A stretch of 64,000 nucleotides of DNA from Gemmatimonadaceae bacterium (lineage in GTDB: Bacteria; Gemmatimonadota; Gemmatimonadetes; Gemmatimonadales; Gemmatimonadaceae), in the NCBI GenBank assembly GCA_025929535.1, contig JAICLZ010000004.1, positions 1 to 64,000 on the forward strand. Direction: 5' to 3'. Numbering within the stretch: position 1 is the stretch's first letter; each line of letters begins with the position of its first letter. Below the pieces are notes generated by a model. That model had not been told where the DNA came from. It made no database searches and worked only from the letters and a program-made list of their open reading frames with translations. The position numbers were made by a program, and so were the translations under genes. Positions 62,537 through 64,000 of the stretch are shown here, piece by piece.

Positions 62537-62960
62537 CGCATTCCTCCTCATTCCGTTCGACCGACGAGACACGCGCGCACCGATAGCGCATGCAGGCTGA
62601 CGCTGTGCATTGCGCAATCGCGCGGAGAAAGTCGTCAAAGGCGGATCGAGAGGGCTGCGGGAGCGGGATTCTGATACCCTCGAGCGCGCAGCTTTCTGAA
62701 CGGTGTGCCGCTGGCCCGTGACTCACTGCGATCTCGCCCCTGACAGCCAGGTCACGAGCCTGCTCGTGGTCCGGCGTCCTACACGGCCGTTCACGAGAGT
62801 TCCCCTCGATCTGCTCTTTCGTCCGATCCGATCAGCTTCACACGACTCGTAGCCTTCTCGAAACCGGAGGGCCGCTCGCGAGCGGCTCCCAATTCACGAG
62901 GCACGTGCTGCGAAAATGCGAGTGTGCTGATCGAGCGTGGCTCATACATCGGAGATCGAG
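62537..62960. other. Divergent intergenic region, no gene seen
   Basis: About 420 nt between the ATPase operon and the next lipoprotein gene, which point away from each other. Track ORFs crossing it (62148-62726, 62791-63000) are Arg-rich shadows. It presumably holds both promoters, but I see no convincing -35/-10 pair, repeat or RNA gene. Confidence 0.6.
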
Positions 62961-63728
62961 ATGCGCAGGAACATGCTTGTTTTAGTGGCGGTCGCTCCAC
63001 TGGTGATGGCGTGCAACGACACGGCTACCACCAGCTCCAGCGCCCCACCCTTTGGGCGAACGGTCGTGGCGGTAAGCGGAAACATCGCCGATCCCGTGGC
63101 CGCATTCAGGACCTTGCTCGGCGCGCCGAACGGCGTCGTGGCGGGGGAGCAGCCGGCGGGACGGCGCGAGATCAACTGGGACGGCGCAGCCGCCAACGTC
63201 TTTGACAACGCCAATGCTTTCCCTGCGGACTTCTTCAATACCGTTGCCAAGGTCGGCGCCGTCTTCACGACGGACGGCATCGGCTTCCGGAACGACTCGA
63301 CGCTGTTCGTCGACGTCAATCCGACGTACGCGAACGAGTTCCGGTCCTTCAGCCCGAACAAGATCTTCGCGCCGGTTGGCAGCAACCTGCTCGATGTGCT
63401 CTTCCAGGTTGCGGGGCAGCCTACTCCGGCCGTGAGCAATGGATTCGGCATCGTGCTCAGCGACGTGGACGTTGCCAACGCAACGACGATCGAGCTGTTC
63501 GCGCAGGACGGATCGAGCCTCGGCGTCGTCGCCGCACCCGTACGCACGGACTCGGCAGGCTTCTCGTTCGTCGGTGTGAGCTTCGATCAGCCGGTCATCG
63601 CGCGCGTGCGCATCACGCTCGGCACCGGCGCGCTCGCGGCTGACGCCAACGACATCAGTGCGGGCGGGCCGAAAGACCTGGTCGTGCTGGACAATCTGAT
63701 TTATGGTGAGCCGAAGAAGGCGTTTTGA
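62961..63728 (+). CDS. Lipoprotein of a conserved beta-rich family, unknown function
   Basis: A 255-residue lipoprotein (lipobox LVMAC; GGAG 6 nt before the ATG at 62961). The mature part contains VAAFRTLLGAPNGVVAGEQP and GRREINWDGAAANVFDNANA, then PADFFNTVAKVGAVFTTDGI. These blocks recur in many exported proteins from soil bacteria, usually annotated only as hypothetical. A jelly-roll-like fold is likely from the beta-rich C-terminal half. The track start at 62937 would add eight residues before the signal peptide and is less likely. Confidence 0.72.
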   Translation: MRRNMLVLVAVAPLVMACNDTATTSSSAPPFGRTVVAVSGNIADPVAAFRTLLGAPNGVVAGEQPAGRREINWDGAAANVFDNANAFPADFFNTVAKVGAVFTTDGIGFRNDSTLFVDVNPTYANEFRSFSPNKIFAPVGSNLLDVLFQVAGQPTPAVSNGFGIVLSDVDVANATTIELFAQDGSSLGVVAAPVRTDSAGFSFVGVSFDQPVIARVRITLGTGALAADANDISAGGPKDLVVLDNLIYGEPKKAF

Positions 63729-63829
63729 GCGTGGAGGACGGGCGGGCCGAGTCCAGTGGACGCGGACCGCGTGGCCTTCCGACCCCTGGAAGGGTACCTT
63801 ATCCGTCCCTCCCTTGGAGTGGCGACGAT

Positions 63830-64000
63830 ATGCCTGCTTCGGGCACTCTGGAGAACGAGCAGCTGCTCGAGTTCTTCTTCTCCCAATCCACGCACGGCTT
63901 CTTCTTCATGATGCTCGATGAGCCGGTGGAATGGGGCGAGCACGTGAACAAGGAGCACGTGCTCGACTACGTCTTCGACCACCAGCGCATGACGAAGCTG
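63830..64000 (+). CDS. PAS-domain protein, N-terminus only (cut by window edge)
   Basis: From the ATG at 63830 (GGAG about 10 nt upstream) 57 codons are visible before the window ends: LLEFFFSQSTHGFFFMMLDE, then WGEHVNKEHVLDYVFDHQR. This is the opening of a PAS domain as found at the N-terminus of sensor histidine kinases and diguanylate cyclases. The output domain is outside the window. Confidence 0.7.
   Translation, partial: MPASGTLENEQLLEFFFSQSTHGFFFMMLDEPVEWGEHVNKEHVLDYVFDHQRMTKL

Noticed and set aside
1-64000. tRNA, rRNA, riboswitch or insertion-sequence signals
   Set aside because: Reading both strands, I saw no cloverleaf T-loop signature in context, no rRNA blocks, no transposase motifs and no flanking inverted repeats; a covariance-model search would be needed to exclude small RNAs.

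Overview
This is a 64 kb chromosomal window from a GC-rich Gram-negative bacterium. It is packed with exported proteins: at least a dozen lipoproteins or signal-peptide proteins, a SusC/SusD outer-membrane uptake pair, and M1, M13 and M20 metallopeptidases. It also carries a BNR/sortilin-type propeller, an LVIVD propeller, and a TIGR02999-like ECF sigma factor beside a Ser/Thr kinase with C-terminal TPRs. This mix fits Gemmatimonadota best, with Acidobacteriota as the alternative; the assignment is an inference from gene content because there is no rRNA here. I saw no tRNA, rRNA, CRISPR array, insertion sequence, integrase or replication origin.

Layout. Positions 1-7.9 kb hold a central-carbon block: citrate synthase (cut by the window edge), a secreted M1 aminopeptidase, a sarcosine/N-methyltryptophan oxidase translationally coupled to aceK, and icd divergent from aceK with only 21 bp between the start codons. 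AceK phosphorylates Icd, so kinase/phosphatase and target sit head to head. From 7.9 to 14.6 kb are susD, susC and an M13 peptidase, all on the minus strand. From 14.7 to 19.5 kb are envelope genes: a small membrane protein, a Pro-rich TonB-C-like protein with a 15-bp tandem repeat, a membrane coiled-coil protein, MscL with an added zinc ribbon, a gutted subtilisin and a DUF2383 protein. From 19.6 to 29.5 kb are the BNR propeller, a class C beta-lactamase-like hydrolase, a GlcG-like lipoprotein, a DUF305 lipoprotein, the LVIVD propeller, and small DUF2277, VOC and secreted genes. From 29.6 to 44.6 kb are an ABC-F ATPase coupled to a PLP decarboxylase, a class II UvrA, an amino-acid permease, an Ig-like lipoprotein, a DoxX protein, a CPA1 Na+/H+ antiporter convergent with an inward-rectifier-type channel, and an F420-reductase-like protein. 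From 44.7 to 49.1 kb an EmrB/QacA-type MFS pump is divergent from its likely TetR repressor, which is flanked by two near-identical palindromes; an alpha-helical protein and a PYROXD2-like oxidoreductase follow. From 49.1 to 64 kb are an M20 peptidase, an EXORDIUM-like lipoprotein, a tandem cupredoxin protein, a DUF5666-like lipoprotein, the ECF sigma/kinase pair, an acidic coiled-coil protein, an orphan VirD4/TraD-like ATPase with a membrane partner, another lipoprotein, and the start of a PAS-domain protein.

The least explained parts are the orphan coupling-protein-like ATPase locus (58-62.5 kb), the channel whose selectivity filter reads TTGTG instead of TVGYG, and the duplicated TetR-type operator. 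I did not find one clearly complete novel multi-gene system; the ATPase locus is the best candidate. Coordinates of starts were set by hand from Shine-Dalgarno sites, signal peptides and family N-termini, because many track ORFs extend far upstream of the real start.
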